Source: an uncultured Clostridia bacterium (GTDB lineage Bacteria > Bacillota > Clostridia > Oscillospirales > Ruminococcaceae). Taken from it: a DNA stretch of 43,969 nt. Shown here piece after piece: positions 1 to 9,209 of this stretch (within the stretch, counting starts at the first letter, position 1; every line of letters begins with the position of its first letter). The DNA lies in assembly GCA_944385905.1 (NCBI GenBank), contig CALWZA010000039.1, positions 1-43,969 of the forward strand, written 5' to 3'. The translations under genes were made by a program, and so were the position numbers. The notes below the pieces were generated by a model. The model made no database searches, was not told the DNA's origin, and saw nothing but the letters and a program-made list of their open reading frames with translations.

Positions 1-75
1 GAGCCTAACTCAATTGAAAGGTCAATAGGCAAGGCTGTCAGGGTTATTGATAAACGAAAAGTGATTGACAAGTAA
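1..75 (+). CDS. C-terminal end of probable phenylacetate-CoA ligase (partial)
   Basis: Only the last 24 codons and a TAA stop are in the window; the 5' part lies upstream. The visible tail contains GKAVRVIDKR, which resembles the end of the PaaK family of AMP-forming aryl-acetate CoA ligases. A PaaK-like gene directly followed by a small ACT-domain gene is a common clostridial and archaeal pair, often near indolepyruvate ferredoxin oxidoreductase genes, and the ACT gene here starts 15 bases after this stop. The assignment rests on a short tail plus the neighbour, so it is moderate. Confidence 0.6.
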   Translation, partial: EPNSIERSIGKAVRVIDKRKVIDK

Positions 76-90
76 AAAGGAGGTTTTTGT

Positions 91-522
91 ATGGCGGTTA
101 ATCAGTTGTCTGTTTTTATCGAAAACAGAACGGGAAAGCTTGTTGAATGCACAGAGGTTCTCGCTCAGCAGAAAATTGATATCAGGGCGATGTCAATCGC
201 TGACACTCAGGATTTCGGCATTCTCAGGCTTATTGTAAACGACTCGGAATCAGCGGAAAAGGCTCTTCGCGAAAAGGGATTTATCGTTGCTCAAAATCAG
301 GTTGTATGCGTCGCAATTGAAGACACACCCGGAAGTCTGAGCAAGGTTGTAAGGCTTCTTTCCGACAACGGCATAAACATTGAGTATATGTATGCCTTTT
401 TGACTGTTACAAAACAGTACGCCTATGTTGTTCTCAGAGTACTGGACAACGACAAAACTACCGCTCTTTTAAACAGCAACGGTGTTAAGACTATTTCAAC
501 CCAAGACGTTGAAAAGCTGTAA
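91..522 (+). CDS. Tandem ACT-domain protein
   Basis: A 143-residue protein made of two ACT modules, roughly residues 3-65 and 70-138. The repeated pattern (QLSVFIENRTGKL, then VVCVAIEDTPGSLSKVVRLL) is the ACT beta-alpha fold that usually binds amino acids. Stand-alone proteins of this type sit beside PaaK-like ligases and are thought to sense aromatic or other amino acids; no catalytic residues are expected. An AAAAAGGAGG ribosome binding site lies just before the ATG, in the 15-base gap after the upstream stop, so the two genes are probably co-transcribed. A strong hairpin follows the stop. Confidence 0.85.
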   Translation: MAVNQLSVFIENRTGKLVECTEVLAQQKIDIRAMSIADTQDFGILRLIVNDSESAEKALREKGFIVAQNQVVCVAIEDTPGSLSKVVRLLSDNGINIEYMYAFLTVTKQYAYVVLRVLDNDKTTALLNSNGVKTISTQDVEKL

Positions 523-541
523 CACATATTTTTAAAATTTA

Positions 542-579
542 AACAAACGGCTCGGAGAATAATCTCCGAGCCGTTTGTT
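542..579. terminator. Bidirectional intrinsic terminator
   Basis: A 17-bp perfect inverted repeat (arms 542-558 and 563-579, loop ATAA) with GC-rich core CGGCTCGGAGA. T-rich sequence follows on the plus strand, and the A-rich 5' flank gives a U-rich tail on the minus strand. It lies between the convergent ACT gene and the last gene of the antiporter operon and can serve both. Confidence 0.9.
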
Positions 580-606
580 ATTTTATTTATAGATTACAAA
601 TTGAAC

Positions 607-2535
607 TTACGCCCTAGCCAGCAGGAATATAAGCATAAGAATTATTCCGAACCCGCAAGCTACGAGTCCATAGGACAAGCTTGATGACAATATCATATTT
701 TCTTTAGACATGCTCTTTCGCCACTGACTGAACTTGCTGTGCTTTTTCGGCGATGACAGAGGCAGACTCTTCAGTGCCGACATACGGACAAGCGCCGAAA
801 CTGTATCTACAAGGCTGTTTGCGAGATTTAAAGCCATGCCGATTATTCCTACGATAATGTTGATAAGCGGCCGGTACAGCATGGTATCAAGGTCAAAGCA
901 CTTTGATGTGTAGTCAACATACTCCGTTCCTCTCGAAGAGGTTTTCATAAGTATTTTCCTTACAGCAAACATATACGCAAGCGCTCCTATTACAAGGCTT
1001 ATAAGGGCTCCCCTGAGATTTTCAAACGAAAAACAGTCAACGGTAACATTTTCCGCATAGGCGCTGAAAAAGCCCTGCATACGGTCTGCTATGCCGTCTG
1101 CGAAAAAGTTCGGGAAAATGCCGAGAGCAAACAAAACCGCCGACGAAATTCCGATTGCGAACTTAGACAGCTTATTAAGCGAAACAGGTTTAACACCCTC
1201 ACCGTTTTCAATAAAAAGACATACAAACAGCTTGGTCATATAAGCAAAGGTCAGCCCTCCTGAGATTATAAACAGCCATTCGGCGGCTTTTATCGCAAGC
1301 GACGGGTTCATCGCATAGTATTCAACAATACTCTCATGTATAAGAGTTTTGCTCAGATAGCCGCTGAAAAACGGCACTCCGCTTATGCTCAAACCGCCAA
1401 TGAGAAAGCAAATCATCAAAAGCGGATTCTTTTTTCCGGCGCCTCGTATATCATTAAGATTGAGTTTATGCAGATTCATAAAGACAACGCCGGCAATCAT
1501 AAACAGCACAAGCTTTATAAGCGAATGATTGACCATGTGAAGAGAAACGCCTCTTGCCGCAAGAGTGTTATCTGCGTCCAAAAGAGCAGTCATTGCTATT
1601 CCGACTGTTATAAAGCCTATTTGAGACATAGACGAGCATGCAAGGGTTCTCTTGAGGTCAACGGAAATAAGCGCTAGCAAAGCTCCGAGAACCATTGTTA
1701 TTACGCCGAGAGTGAGAATAACATAACCCCATTTTTTATCTCCGACAAAAATCTGAGCCGTAAGCACAGCCGTTCCGAATACTCCCGCCTTGGTCAGGAT
1801 TCCGGACAGCAGTGCGCTTGCCGGCGCCGGAGCCACAGGATGGGCTTTCGGAAGCCATATATGAAGCGGATATACACCTGCTTTAGCGAAAAATCCGACG
1901 GCTGTGAGTATTCCAGAAACAAGAAGCGATGCCTTTGAGCCGCCGTATGACGCCGCCGCGGAAGAAAGCTCTGCGATTTTCAATGTGCCGAGCTGAGTAT
2001 AAAGCAAAAACAGCCCGAGGAGGGATACCATTCCGCCGATTACCGAAACAGCAAGGTATGTGTCTCCTGCGTTCAGCGCTTCATTGCTCTCTTCCTGAAC
2101 AACCCAGACATATGAGGTGAAGGAAAGAAGCTCAAGGAAAATAAGAGCGGTAAACAGATCTGACGACAGGAAAAGTCCGGCAGTGGCGCTCAATGTGAAC
2201 AGATTAAACATGAAATATCTGTTTAAATTGTGATGCCCGTCAAAATACTCATTTGAGAACAGTCCTGTCATTGCCCACATAAACGCCGCAATAAGAACAT
2301 ATATTGCTCTGAAGCCATCCGCTTCAAATCCTACTCCCATTGAGCAGATTTTAGGCAGGAAAACCTCTGCTTTGCCGTTTGACAGAACATCAATTAGCAA
2401 AACCACAGACAGCGCAAGCTCCGCAAACAACGTAAAATTATATATCAGCTTTCGTAAAGCCACGCTTCTTTGCCCTATTATATAGCACGTCAAAGCTAAA
2501 ACCGCCGGCAGTATAATTAATAACGCAAGAATCAT
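607..2535 (-). CDS. Proton-translocating antiporter subunit, NuoL/MrpD-like, with C-terminal extension (fourth D-type paralogue)
   Basis: A 642-residue polytopic membrane protein of the proton_antipo_M family, last gene of the antiporter operon. The conserved TM5 glutamate is in FLELLSF (E135), the TM7 lysine in GFFAKAGVYPLHIWLP (K218), and the next channel lysine in LSGILTKAGVFG (K249). It is longer than the other three paralogues. After about residue 530 there is a hydrophilic stretch (EYVDYTSKCFDLD), a further hydrophobic segment, a basic region and a final TM helix. This recalls the extensions of ND5-like subunits in Mbh/Mrp complexes. It should form one cation/proton channel of a membrane complex. 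Family assignment is secure; an exact Mrp letter is not. Confidence 0.85.
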   Translation of the reverse strand: MILALLIILPAVLALTCYIIGQRSVALRKLIYNFTLFAELALSVVLLIDVLSNGKAEVFLPKICSMGVGFEADGFRAIYVLIAAFMWAMTGLFSNEYFDGHHNLNRYFMFNLFTLSATAGLFLSSDLFTALIFLELLSFTSYVWVVQEESNEALNAGDTYLAVSVIGGMVSLLGLFLLYTQLGTLKIAELSSAAASYGGSKASLLVSGILTAVGFFAKAGVYPLHIWLPKAHPVAPAPASALLSGILTKAGVFGTAVLTAQIFVGDKKWGYVILTLGVITMVLGALLALISVDLKRTLACSSMSQIGFITVGIAMTALLDADNTLAARGVSLHMVNHSLIKLVLFMIAGVVFMNLHKLNLNDIRGAGKKNPLLMICFLIGGLSISGVPFFSGYLSKTLIHESIVEYYAMNPSLAIKAAEWLFIISGGLTFAYMTKLFVCLFIENGEGVKPVSLNKLSKFAIGISSAVLFALGIFPNFFADGIADRMQGFFSAYAENVTVDCFSFENLRGALISLVIGALAYMFAVRKILMKTSSRGTEYVDYTSKCFDLDTMLYRPLINIIVGIIGMALNLANSLVDTVSALVRMSALKSLPLSSPKKHSKFSQWRKSMSKENMILSSSLSYGLVACGFGIILMLIFLLARA

Positions 2536-2564
2536 TTTGCTTATTCCTTTCCTAAAATTATCTG

Positions 2565-4034
2565 TCAGAACAACCCGCCGGCGATTCTTTCAAAGACCAT
2601 GACAAAAGGTCCTGAAAACACTCCGCACAGAATGCTTCCGGCAGCAAAAACCGCTATCGGGAATGTCATGCTGAATTTCGGGTCGCAATACTTTGCTCCA
2701 TCGTCAGGCTGAGGAGATACAAAATATGCTCTGATTACTATTGTAATAATATAAATAGCCGTCAGAAAAGCTGAAATTAAAATTGCTCCGAACCCGATTG
2801 CCGCAAGCGGATTTCCGCTGTCCAAAGCCGCTGTTCCGAGATTCCACTTTGAAATAAATCCTGCCAAAGGAGGCACTCCGACAAGCGCAAGTCCGGAGAC
2901 AGCAAAGCATGCGAATGTTACCGGCATTTTCTTTGCAAGTCCGTCAAGTTCAAATACGTAGTTCTTTTCTGTCTGCTCCATAATATTTCCCGCACAGAAA
3001 AACAGGCAGATTTTCATAACTCCGTGAAAGCACATATGAGTGAGGGCTCCCACAAATCCGAGCGGAGTCATGACCGCCGCGCCGAACAGGACATAAGAAA
3101 GATTCGCGACTGTTGAATATGCTAGCCGGCGCTTTAAGTGCTGCTCCTTAACAGCCATCGCCGAACCGTAGATTATAGTAATAATCGTCAGAACCATTAC
3201 CACAGCCTGAGCCCATGTTCCAGATATAACCGACGTCCCGAAGCTATAGTATGTTATGCGCATAATCGCGAACGCACCCGAATTAACTACCGCAACCGCA
3301 TGAAGCAGCGCCGTTACCGGCGTCGGAGCGATTGAAGCCTCAGGAAGCCATTTGTGAAGCGGAAACATTGCCGCCTTCGCTGAAAATCCGCAGAACGCTA
3401 CAACATATGTGAAAAGCACAAGGTTTTTTCTGCTTGCAAGCTCCGTCATGTCCAAAACTCCGCCGAATATAAAGTCGTTTGTGTTTCCGAGCATTATAAT
3501 AAACACAAGACCTATAAACGCAAGCGCAGCTCCTCCGATTGAATAGCATAGGTATTTAAGCGCGACACGTATTGATTCCTTGGTCATTTCATGGGCGACA
3601 AGCGGAGTGGTTATAAGCGTTAGCATTTCGTAAAACAGATACATTGTGAGAAGATTTGCCGAAAAAGCTATTCCCACAGTTACTCCGAATGTCATTGTAT
3701 AGAAAGCAAAGAATCTGTTTTCTCCGCCGACCTTTTTCATGTATCCGAACGCATAAAGAGTCGCAAAAGGCCACAGTATAGCAACTAATCCCGCAAAAAC
3801 CGACGACATTCCGTCTATTCTCAAAGAAAGCGTCAAATTTCCGACAAAGCGGACGATTTCAAAGCTTTCCTGCGGGCGGTTTAACAAAAGCATCAGAACT
3901 ACCGCTGAATTTATTATGACCGACAGCTCAACAAAGACCTCTCTTGCCCGGCTTGATTTCGGTCGTGTGACAAAGAGTATAATCCCGCTCAGCATCGGCA
4001 GAATTATAGGTAAAAGCAATAAGTATGACGGCAA
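2565..4034 (-). CDS. Proton-translocating antiporter subunit, NuoL/MrpA-core-like (third D-type paralogue)
   Basis: A 489-residue membrane protein of the NuoL/M/N family. TM5 carries YLFYEMLTL (E136) and TM7 carries GFSAKAAMFPLHKWLPEA (K220). Where the other paralogues have LSG(I/L)xxKAG, this one has ALLHAVAVVNSGAF. His and Val/Asn at this site are typical of NuoL/MrpA-type channels, so this copy is probably the MrpA/NuoL-like member without the long MrpA C-terminus (those domains are on a separate gene at 7468-8550). It is 34 bases downstream of the preceding paralogue and 29 bases upstream of the next. Confidence 0.85.
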   Translation of the reverse strand: MPSYLLLLPIILPMLSGIILFVTRPKSSRAREVFVELSVIINSAVVLMLLLNRPQESFEIVRFVGNLTLSLRIDGMSSVFAGLVAILWPFATLYAFGYMKKVGGENRFFAFYTMTFGVTVGIAFSANLLTMYLFYEMLTLITTPLVAHEMTKESIRVALKYLCYSIGGAALAFIGLVFIIMLGNTNDFIFGGVLDMTELASRKNLVLFTYVVAFCGFSAKAAMFPLHKWLPEASIAPTPVTALLHAVAVVNSGAFAIMRITYYSFGTSVISGTWAQAVVMVLTIITIIYGSAMAVKEQHLKRRLAYSTVANLSYVLFGAAVMTPLGFVGALTHMCFHGVMKICLFFCAGNIMEQTEKNYVFELDGLAKKMPVTFACFAVSGLALVGVPPLAGFISKWNLGTAALDSGNPLAAIGFGAILISAFLTAIYIITIVIRAYFVSPQPDDGAKYCDPKFSMTFPIAVFAAGSILCGVFSGPFVMVFERIAGGLF

Positions 4035-4068
4035 AATTTATCAGACCTTTCTGATTGGATTAACCGGC

Positions 4069-5526
4069 TCACAAAGCGCCGCTGAATATATTTGTTATAA
4101 CTGATATAAGACCGCTTTGAAAAACTCCGAAATAAACTGAAGCAGCCGCTAAAATCAGCATCGGAACAAGCGTTGTTGCAGACGGTTCGCATTTTTCGCC
4201 TGCCTCAAAGCCTTCACCTGGGAAAAAGCCTCTTGTTGTAATCGGAAGCAGATACCCTGCCGTTAAAAGTGCCGAAACTATCAAAACGACCGGACCTATA
4301 TACTTTATAATTCCAACGCTCTCAGCTGATAACGCTCCGGTGCAAAGATACCACTTGCTTACAAATCCGCTCGTCGGCGGTATTCCGATAAGAGCAAGCG
4401 AGCAAATCGTATAGCACCACATCGCGACCGGCATCCTCTTGCCTATTCCTCTGAGCTGTGAAACCTTTGTATATCCGGTTTGCTTTATTATCGCTCCCGC
4501 AGTCATAAACAGCGCACACTTGATAACAGCATGGAAAACGACGTGAAGTATTCCGCCGGTAAACGCCGTTTCATTGAACAGTCCTATTCCGAAAAGTATG
4601 TATGATATCTGACTGACAGTCGAATATGCAAGCCTTTTTTTGAAGTTATCCTCCCAGTAAGCCATGACGGAGCCGAGAAGAACAGTAAACAGCGCCAGCG
4701 AAAGATAGGTCTCCTGTACCCATGTTCCCTTTAAGAAATCCGTTCCGACAAGATAATAGATAGTTCTGATTGAGGCAAAAACTCCGGCTTTTGCTATAAT
4801 TCCAGAAAGCACCGCGCTTGCGGGAGCCGGAGCTACCGGATGAGCAGTCGGAAGCCAGCCCTGGAGCGGAAAAAGTCCAGCCTTTACGCCGAATCCGAGA
4901 AGCATGATGAATACCGCCGCAAGCACAAGCTGACGGTTTTCCGCTATGGCGGAGATGTCTATGCTTCCGCCAAGCTTAAAATCAAGAGAAGGCGAATAGT
5001 TTGAAAGACAAATTATTCCGAAAAGTCCGGCAAACGCTCCGAAAACCGAATATAAAAGGTATTTTACAGCCGCCGAAACAGCCTCCTTGCTTAGAGTGTG
5101 AAGCACAAGCGGAAGCGACGCCAAAGTTACAAGCTCATAAAAAAGATACATTGTAACCGCGTTTGCGGAATAGTCAAGACCTATCAGCACGCCGAGCGAT
5201 ATCAAATAAAACCCGAAAAAGCGGTTTTTCGCTCTGTCGTCAGACATATAGTTAAAAGCATAGACACCGACTATAAGCCAGATAACCGAAGTCAAAGCCG
5301 AGAAAACCCGTGAAAGCCCGTCAGCTCTCAAAGCAATTGACACGTTTTCGGTGATATCCCATATTTTAAGCTCGCCGCCGGCAGCGCAGATTATAAACAC
5401 AGATATTACAGACACTGCGGCAGAGGCAAAAGTTAAAATTTTTGAAGCGGAAGTTTCCTTCAGTCTTTTTGAGGAAAGAAGAATTACTCCGCACACAATA
5501 GGCAAAAATATTGGTACCAGCAACAT
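4069..5526 (-). CDS. Proton-translocating antiporter subunit, NuoM/MrpD-like (second D-type paralogue)
   Basis: A 485-residue polytopic protein of the proton_antipo_M family. The channel residues are present: TM5 Glu in YLFYELVTL (E131), TM7 Lys in GFGVKAGLFPLQGWLP (K215), followed by AHPVAPAPASAVLSG and IIAKAGVFAS (K246). This HPVAPAPASA signature is shared with the 607-2535 paralogue, so the two are probably a recent duplication within the operon. The gap to the preceding gene is 57 bases. Predicted role: one ion-translocating channel of the antiporter complex in the cytoplasmic membrane. Confidence 0.85.
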   Translation of the reverse strand: MLLVPIFLPIVCGVILLSSKRLKETSASKILTFASAAVSVISVFIICAAGGELKIWDITENVSIALRADGLSRVFSALTSVIWLIVGVYAFNYMSDDRAKNRFFGFYLISLGVLIGLDYSANAVTMYLFYELVTLASLPLVLHTLSKEAVSAAVKYLLYSVFGAFAGLFGIICLSNYSPSLDFKLGGSIDISAIAENRQLVLAAVFIMLLGFGVKAGLFPLQGWLPTAHPVAPAPASAVLSGIIAKAGVFASIRTIYYLVGTDFLKGTWVQETYLSLALFTVLLGSVMAYWEDNFKKRLAYSTVSQISYILFGIGLFNETAFTGGILHVVFHAVIKCALFMTAGAIIKQTGYTKVSQLRGIGKRMPVAMWCYTICSLALIGIPPTSGFVSKWYLCTGALSAESVGIIKYIGPVVLIVSALLTAGYLLPITTRGFFPGEGFEAGEKCEPSATTLVPMLILAAASVYFGVFQSGLISVITNIFSGAL

Positions 5527-5583
5527 AATATTCGTAATAATGACCGTCCTTTCAAGCCGAAGACAGCAACGGCATATTTATTT

Positions 5584-7092
5584 TCAGCCGAACATTGAAA
5601 GTCCTGATTTTATCAGGTTTACTATCGGCTCCGACATCATTCCCAAAAACAGGTTTAACGCTATCAGCGCAACGCAAACAGCCGCAAACACAGGAGGGTT
5701 TTTTGCCTTTGTCAAAACTCCGCTGCCGGAAAGCGGGCACGAGTCCTGCGGCATATATATCGTAATAACCGTTCTTAAGAAGTAAATAACATTCAGAAGA
5801 GTTGACACCGCAAGTGCGAAAAGGGTTATTACCATAGTCAGCGTATCCGAACGGAACGACGCCTCGGCAAACAAAAGCTTTGAAACAAATCCCGAAAGAA
5901 GCGGTATACCAACCATGGAAAGCGAACCTACGGTGAAAGTCACACCTGCAAGCACATTGCGTCTTCCCGAACCTCTGAGGTCTTTAAATTTTTTGCTGTC
6001 GCCGGACACTTTAATAAGAGCAGACGATGAAATGAACAGCAGTGATTTCGTAGCTGCGTGCGAAAGAATATGAAAAACGGATGCTATGATTCCCGCCTCT
6101 ACTCCGAGACCGAAGCCCATATAGATATATCCTATCTGCGCTATCGACGAAAACGCAACCATTCGCCTTATTTCTGTTTCTCTTATCGCGTTTACCGATC
6201 CGATTATCATTCCCAAAACGCCGTAAACAAAGAATATAACTGTGATTTTGGTGTCCTTGATTACATCAAAGCCTATCATTCTTATAATAATTTTCAAAAG
6301 CAGAAAAATATACCCCTTTGAAACAAGGCTTGAAAGTATTGACGCTGACGGAGTTATTGAATAACCATAGGCATCGGGAACCCATGTTGAAAACGGAAAC
6401 AGCGCAGACTTAATTGAGAGTCCTATACCCATTAAAGCTATGGAAACGGTCAGCGGAACAGTATACTGCCCGGAAGCCGCAAGTATTTCAACCTCGTCGC
6501 GGATATATTCTATTAGGAGCTGGCCTGTAAGGTCGTACATAAGAATAATTCCGAGAAGAAGCATTCCGGAACCGATAAGAGACATCACCATATATCTTAC
6601 AGCCGCAACTATCGCATGTCCGTTTTGTCTTACCATTATAAGTCCGCAGGCGGCAATCGTGTTGATTTCAACGAATACGTATGCGGTGAAAATATCGTTT
6701 GTATATATCAGTGCGAGCAGAGAGGATAAAAGCAGATTTACCATTACAAAATACAAACTTTGCTTTGTGCTTTCAATTTCCTCTTTTATCTGTCCCAGTC
6801 CGCTGATTATCGAAAAGAGCATTATAACGCTGAAAAACAGCGCCATTGCGGCTTCCAAAACTCCGGCTCGTATTTCGTTTCCCCATGGAGCAGGAAAATG
6901 TCCCATCATGTAATTAAAGCTTTCACCCGTTCTCACCGTGAAAATCAAAAGGCAGCCGGACATTATTACTACCGCTGTTATCATTGCCGTACAAAGACGC
7001 CTTGCCGCCTTCGCGGGAAGTACTGAGGAAATAATTCCCGAAAACATCGCTATTATTATCGAAAAGAACGGAAAGTTCTGAACAAAACTCAT
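5584..7092 (-). CDS. mrpD: Proton-translocating antiporter subunit, MrpD-like (first D-type paralogue)
   Basis: A 502-residue NuoM/MrpD-family membrane protein placed directly after mrpC, the position of mrpD in classical Mrp and Mbh operons. TM5 Glu is in YVFVEINTIAACG (E142), TM7 Lys in GLSIKSALFPFSTWVPDA (K228), followed by ITPSASILSSLVSKGYIF (K259). The WVPDAYG and SALLS/SILSS pattern is the MrpD type. Its ATG overlaps the mrpC stop by four bases (ATGA), indicating translational coupling. Among the four paralogues it has the best claim to the name mrpD. Confidence 0.87.
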   Translation of the reverse strand: MSFVQNFPFFSIIIAMFSGIISSVLPAKAARRLCTAMITAVVIMSGCLLIFTVRTGESFNYMMGHFPAPWGNEIRAGVLEAAMALFFSVIMLFSIISGLGQIKEEIESTKQSLYFVMVNLLLSSLLALIYTNDIFTAYVFVEINTIAACGLIMVRQNGHAIVAAVRYMVMSLIGSGMLLLGIILMYDLTGQLLIEYIRDEVEILAASGQYTVPLTVSIALMGIGLSIKSALFPFSTWVPDAYGYSITPSASILSSLVSKGYIFLLLKIIIRMIGFDVIKDTKITVIFFVYGVLGMIIGSVNAIRETEIRRMVAFSSIAQIGYIYMGFGLGVEAGIIASVFHILSHAATKSLLFISSSALIKVSGDSKKFKDLRGSGRRNVLAGVTFTVGSLSMVGIPLLSGFVSKLLFAEASFRSDTLTMVITLFALAVSTLLNVIYFLRTVITIYMPQDSCPLSGSGVLTKAKNPPVFAAVCVALIALNLFLGMMSEPIVNLIKSGLSMFG

Positions 7093-7466
7093 CGGCTCAA
7101 AACCTCGCTTCTGTATTTCATCATAATTTCGTCTATATTCAGCGTTCTGTATCTTTTATAAAGCCTAACGGTCAGAGAAAGCATTATTGCAGATACGGAA
7201 ACAGAAACGACGATTCCCGTGAGAACAAGTCCGCTCGGTATCGGGTTGATATAAGCCGATACGTCGGTCACTCCGTCAACAACAATCGGAGCGGCTCTGC
7301 CTGCTATATAACCCTTTGCGGTGAGAAACAGATAAACCGACGCGTCCATTATATCAAACGCAATGATTTTTTTAAGAAGGTTTTTATGAAACATAAGAGT
7401 TGTAAATCCGATTCCGAAAAGTATTACGGATACAACCTCTTCAATATTTGTGAAAAGCGCTCCCAT
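7089..7466 (-). CDS. mrpC: Mrp/Mbh antiporter subunit C (NuoK-like)
   Basis: A small three-TM protein of the MnhC/NuoK family, 125 residues from the chosen start. The N-terminus IGFTTLMFHKNLLKKIIAFDIMDASVYLF matches the MrpC pattern (shown in part), and NPIPSGLVLTGIVVSVSVSA is the typical DPLPQALVLTAIVI-like segment. An upstream in-frame ATG at 7523 would place 19 unlikely residues over the previous gene. The ATG at 7466 has AAGGAGG at good spacing and comes one base after the previous stop, so it is preferred. In Mrp and complex I-like machines this subunit lies next to the channel subunits. Confidence 0.87.
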   Translation of the reverse strand: MGALFTNIEEVVSVILFGIGFTTLMFHKNLLKKIIAFDIMDASVYLFLTAKGYIAGRAAPIVVDGVTDVSAYINPIPSGLVLTGIVVSVSVSAIMLSLTVRLYKRYRTLNIDEIMMKYRSEVLSR

Positions 7467-7467
7467 A

Positions 7468-8550
7468 TCAGAATCCTCCTTTTCGAAACAGCGAATAAAA
7501 CGCATACATGGTGCAGGCGACAACCAATCCTACGCATATATTAAGCGGAAGTATCAGACCGCTTGATAAAATAGCCCCGGGTGTTCCCAGAGGTATTATG
7601 CTTTCAATGTGATTTGCGCCCGTATAGAATGAGTAGCTCTTGGCGACGCAGTAAAACGTAAGCGCCGAACAGGTTACTATTCTGAAAGTTTTCATTGTAA
7701 AGAATCTTTCTGTTTTCGAAAAGCCGAACGCAGAAGTATAAAGTATCAGTCCGGCTCCCATAAGCGCTCCTCCCGAAAATCCTCCGCCCGGAGAAAGGTG
7801 TCCGTTGAGAATAACATATATTCCGAACATAAACAAAACAGGCACGAGTATTTTCGCGGCTTTTTGAAGTATCAAGTCGTTTTTGGGCTCATAAAACCTG
7901 TCGTTATTATTCTCCTTTTCCTTATCGTCCTGCTTGTCCGAGCGAAGCATTATCATGACAGCGCATACCGCTATGAAAAGCACACACGACTCTCCGAATG
8001 TATCGAACGCACGGTAATCAAGTATCATTCCGGTTACTATATTGACAGCGCCGGTTTCCTCCAATCCGCTTTCTATATACCTTTCGGAAACCTCATCGTT
8101 TACAGGATTGTTTGGGTCTCCGAACCTCGGCAAAAACGAAACCGTATATATAAGCACCGTTATAATCGCCGAGCATATCAGTATGCCTGAAGCAGTGAAT
8201 ATTTTTCCGACAAGCCTTCTGTGCTTCGGATTTACATCGGGGAGCTTTTCCTGCTTTCCTGTCATATCAATCTGTGCGTCTGGATTTTCGTCCTCGATTT
8301 TTTCCTCGGCGTCAATTACATGAATTTTCTTCAAAGTTACAAAAAACAGGATAGTCGTTACTCCGGCTCCGACTGCCGCTTCAGTAATAGAAAGGTCGGG
8401 CGACTCAAGCAGAAGATAAACTATCGACATGATGAGCGAATAGGACATATAAACTATGATTGAGCGCAGAAGTCCTTTTCCGATACATGTATAAACAGCG
8501 CACAAAATCAAAAACGCCAGCAAAATATATCTGAATATATCAAGCTCCAT
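7468..8550 (-). CDS. Fused antiporter subunit: DUF4040 (MbhD) + MbhE/MrpA C-terminus + MnhB
   Basis: A 360-residue membrane protein joining modules that are separate in archaeal Mbh operons (mbhD, mbhE, mbhF) or spread over MrpA-Cterm and MrpB in classical Mrp. Residues about 30-80 carry SPDLSITEAAVGAGVTTILF, the DUF4040/MbhD signature. Residues about 170-200 carry VNIVTGMILDYRAFDTFGE, the MbhE/MrpA C-terminal signature. Residues about 240-350 carry NGHLSPGGGFSGGALMG, the MnhB signature. A charged linker (EEKIEDENPDAQID) separates the first two. The chosen ATG at 8550 has AGGAGG upstream; the in-frame ATG at 8580 would overlap the preceding gene. Confidence 0.85.
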   Translation of the reverse strand: MELDIFRYILLAFLILCAVYTCIGKGLLRSIIVYMSYSLIMSIVYLLLESPDLSITEAAVGAGVTTILFFVTLKKIHVIDAEEKIEDENPDAQIDMTGKQEKLPDVNPKHRRLVGKIFTASGILICSAIITVLIYTVSFLPRFGDPNNPVNDEVSERYIESGLEETGAVNIVTGMILDYRAFDTFGESCVLFIAVCAVMIMLRSDKQDDKEKENNNDRFYEPKNDLILQKAAKILVPVLFMFGIYVILNGHLSPGGGFSGGALMGAGLILYTSAFGFSKTERFFTMKTFRIVTCSALTFYCVAKSYSFYTGANHIESIIPLGTPGAILSSGLILPLNICVGLVVACTMYAFYSLFRKGGF

Positions 8551-8554
8551 AATT

Positions 8555-8896
8555 TTATAAATCCTCCTTTGTGTCATCACTGAGCTCTTCGGTGATGTGC
8601 TCGTTGTTGTTCACTTCAAGCCTCGTGAGAAGATGAGAGGATACAGGTCCTGAGATCCAGAAAAATATAATTATCAGCACAAGCTTTAAAGCGGCGAACG
8701 ATAAGCCGTAAAGGATTATCAGACCTATTAAAACGCAGGATATTCCGAGAGTATCACCGATCGACTCGGAATGCATTCTGTTTAATACAAACTTGAATCT
8801 GTAAACTCCCGTTACCGAAACAGCAAAAATAAGCATTCCGGCAATTATAAATACCGCGGCGACAATAAAACGTACCCATTCCAAAACGTCAGTCAT
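8555..8896 (-). CDS. mrpG: Mrp antiporter subunit G
   Basis: A 113-residue three-TM protein of the MnhG/PhaG family. The family signature GVYRFKFVLNRMHSESIGDT-LG is clear, followed by two hydrophobic helices and a charged C-terminal tail. It overlaps the end of mrpF by eight bases and ends four bases before the next start, so it is tightly coupled within the operon. MrpG is a structural subunit of the E-F-G part of the complex. Confidence 0.9.
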   Translation of the reverse strand: MTDVLEWVRFIVAAVFIIAGMLIFAVSVTGVYRFKFVLNRMHSESIGDTLGISCVLIGLIILYGLSFAALKLVLIIIFFWISGPVSSHLLTRLEVNNNEHITEELSDDTKEDL

Positions 8897-9209
8897 CTCT
8901 TCTCAAATCCTCCTCTCCGTCGTGTTTCCTCCGGTTATATGCGCCCATATAGATTTTGACCAGAATTACTACAGCTAAAAAGCTTATCATGGCGTATATA
9001 AGGCATATATCCAGCAAATAGCTTTCATTCAACACAAACGAAAGTATTGCTATCGCAGCCATTGTAATTGTTCCTATCATGTTTACCGCAACTATTCGGT
9101 CTGTGATTCTCGGTCCTTTAAGTCCTCTTATCATGCAAAGCAGCATCATAAGGCTCAGAAAACACAGAACCGCAATAAAAAACTGCTTTTCAACGCTCTC
9201 AAGACTCAT
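8889..9209 (-). CDS. mrpF: Mrp antiporter subunit F
   Basis: A 106-residue three-TM protein. RGLKGPRITDRIVAVNMIGT is the MnhF/MrpF hallmark (GP-x-DRIVA-N). The start overlaps the end of mrpE by 11 bases and its end overlaps mrpG by eight. The C-terminus is charged (RRKHDGEEDLRRDD) and probably cytoplasmic. MrpF is a small membrane subunit required for assembly in Na+/H+ antiporters. Confidence 0.9.
   Translation of the reverse strand: MSLESVEKQFFIAVLCFLSLMMLLCMIRGLKGPRITDRIVAVNMIGTITMAAIAILSFVLNESYLLDICLIYAMISFLAVVILVKIYMGAYNRRKHDGEEDLRRDD

Noticed and set aside
6440-6913. Long plus-strand open frame opposite the MrpD-like gene (also 5351-5785, 21294-21860, 27155-27763).
   Set aside because: Each lies fully opposite a strongly conserved gene, has no ribosome binding site or family motif, and reads as low-complexity Ser/Ile-rich sequence. 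They are antisense shadows.
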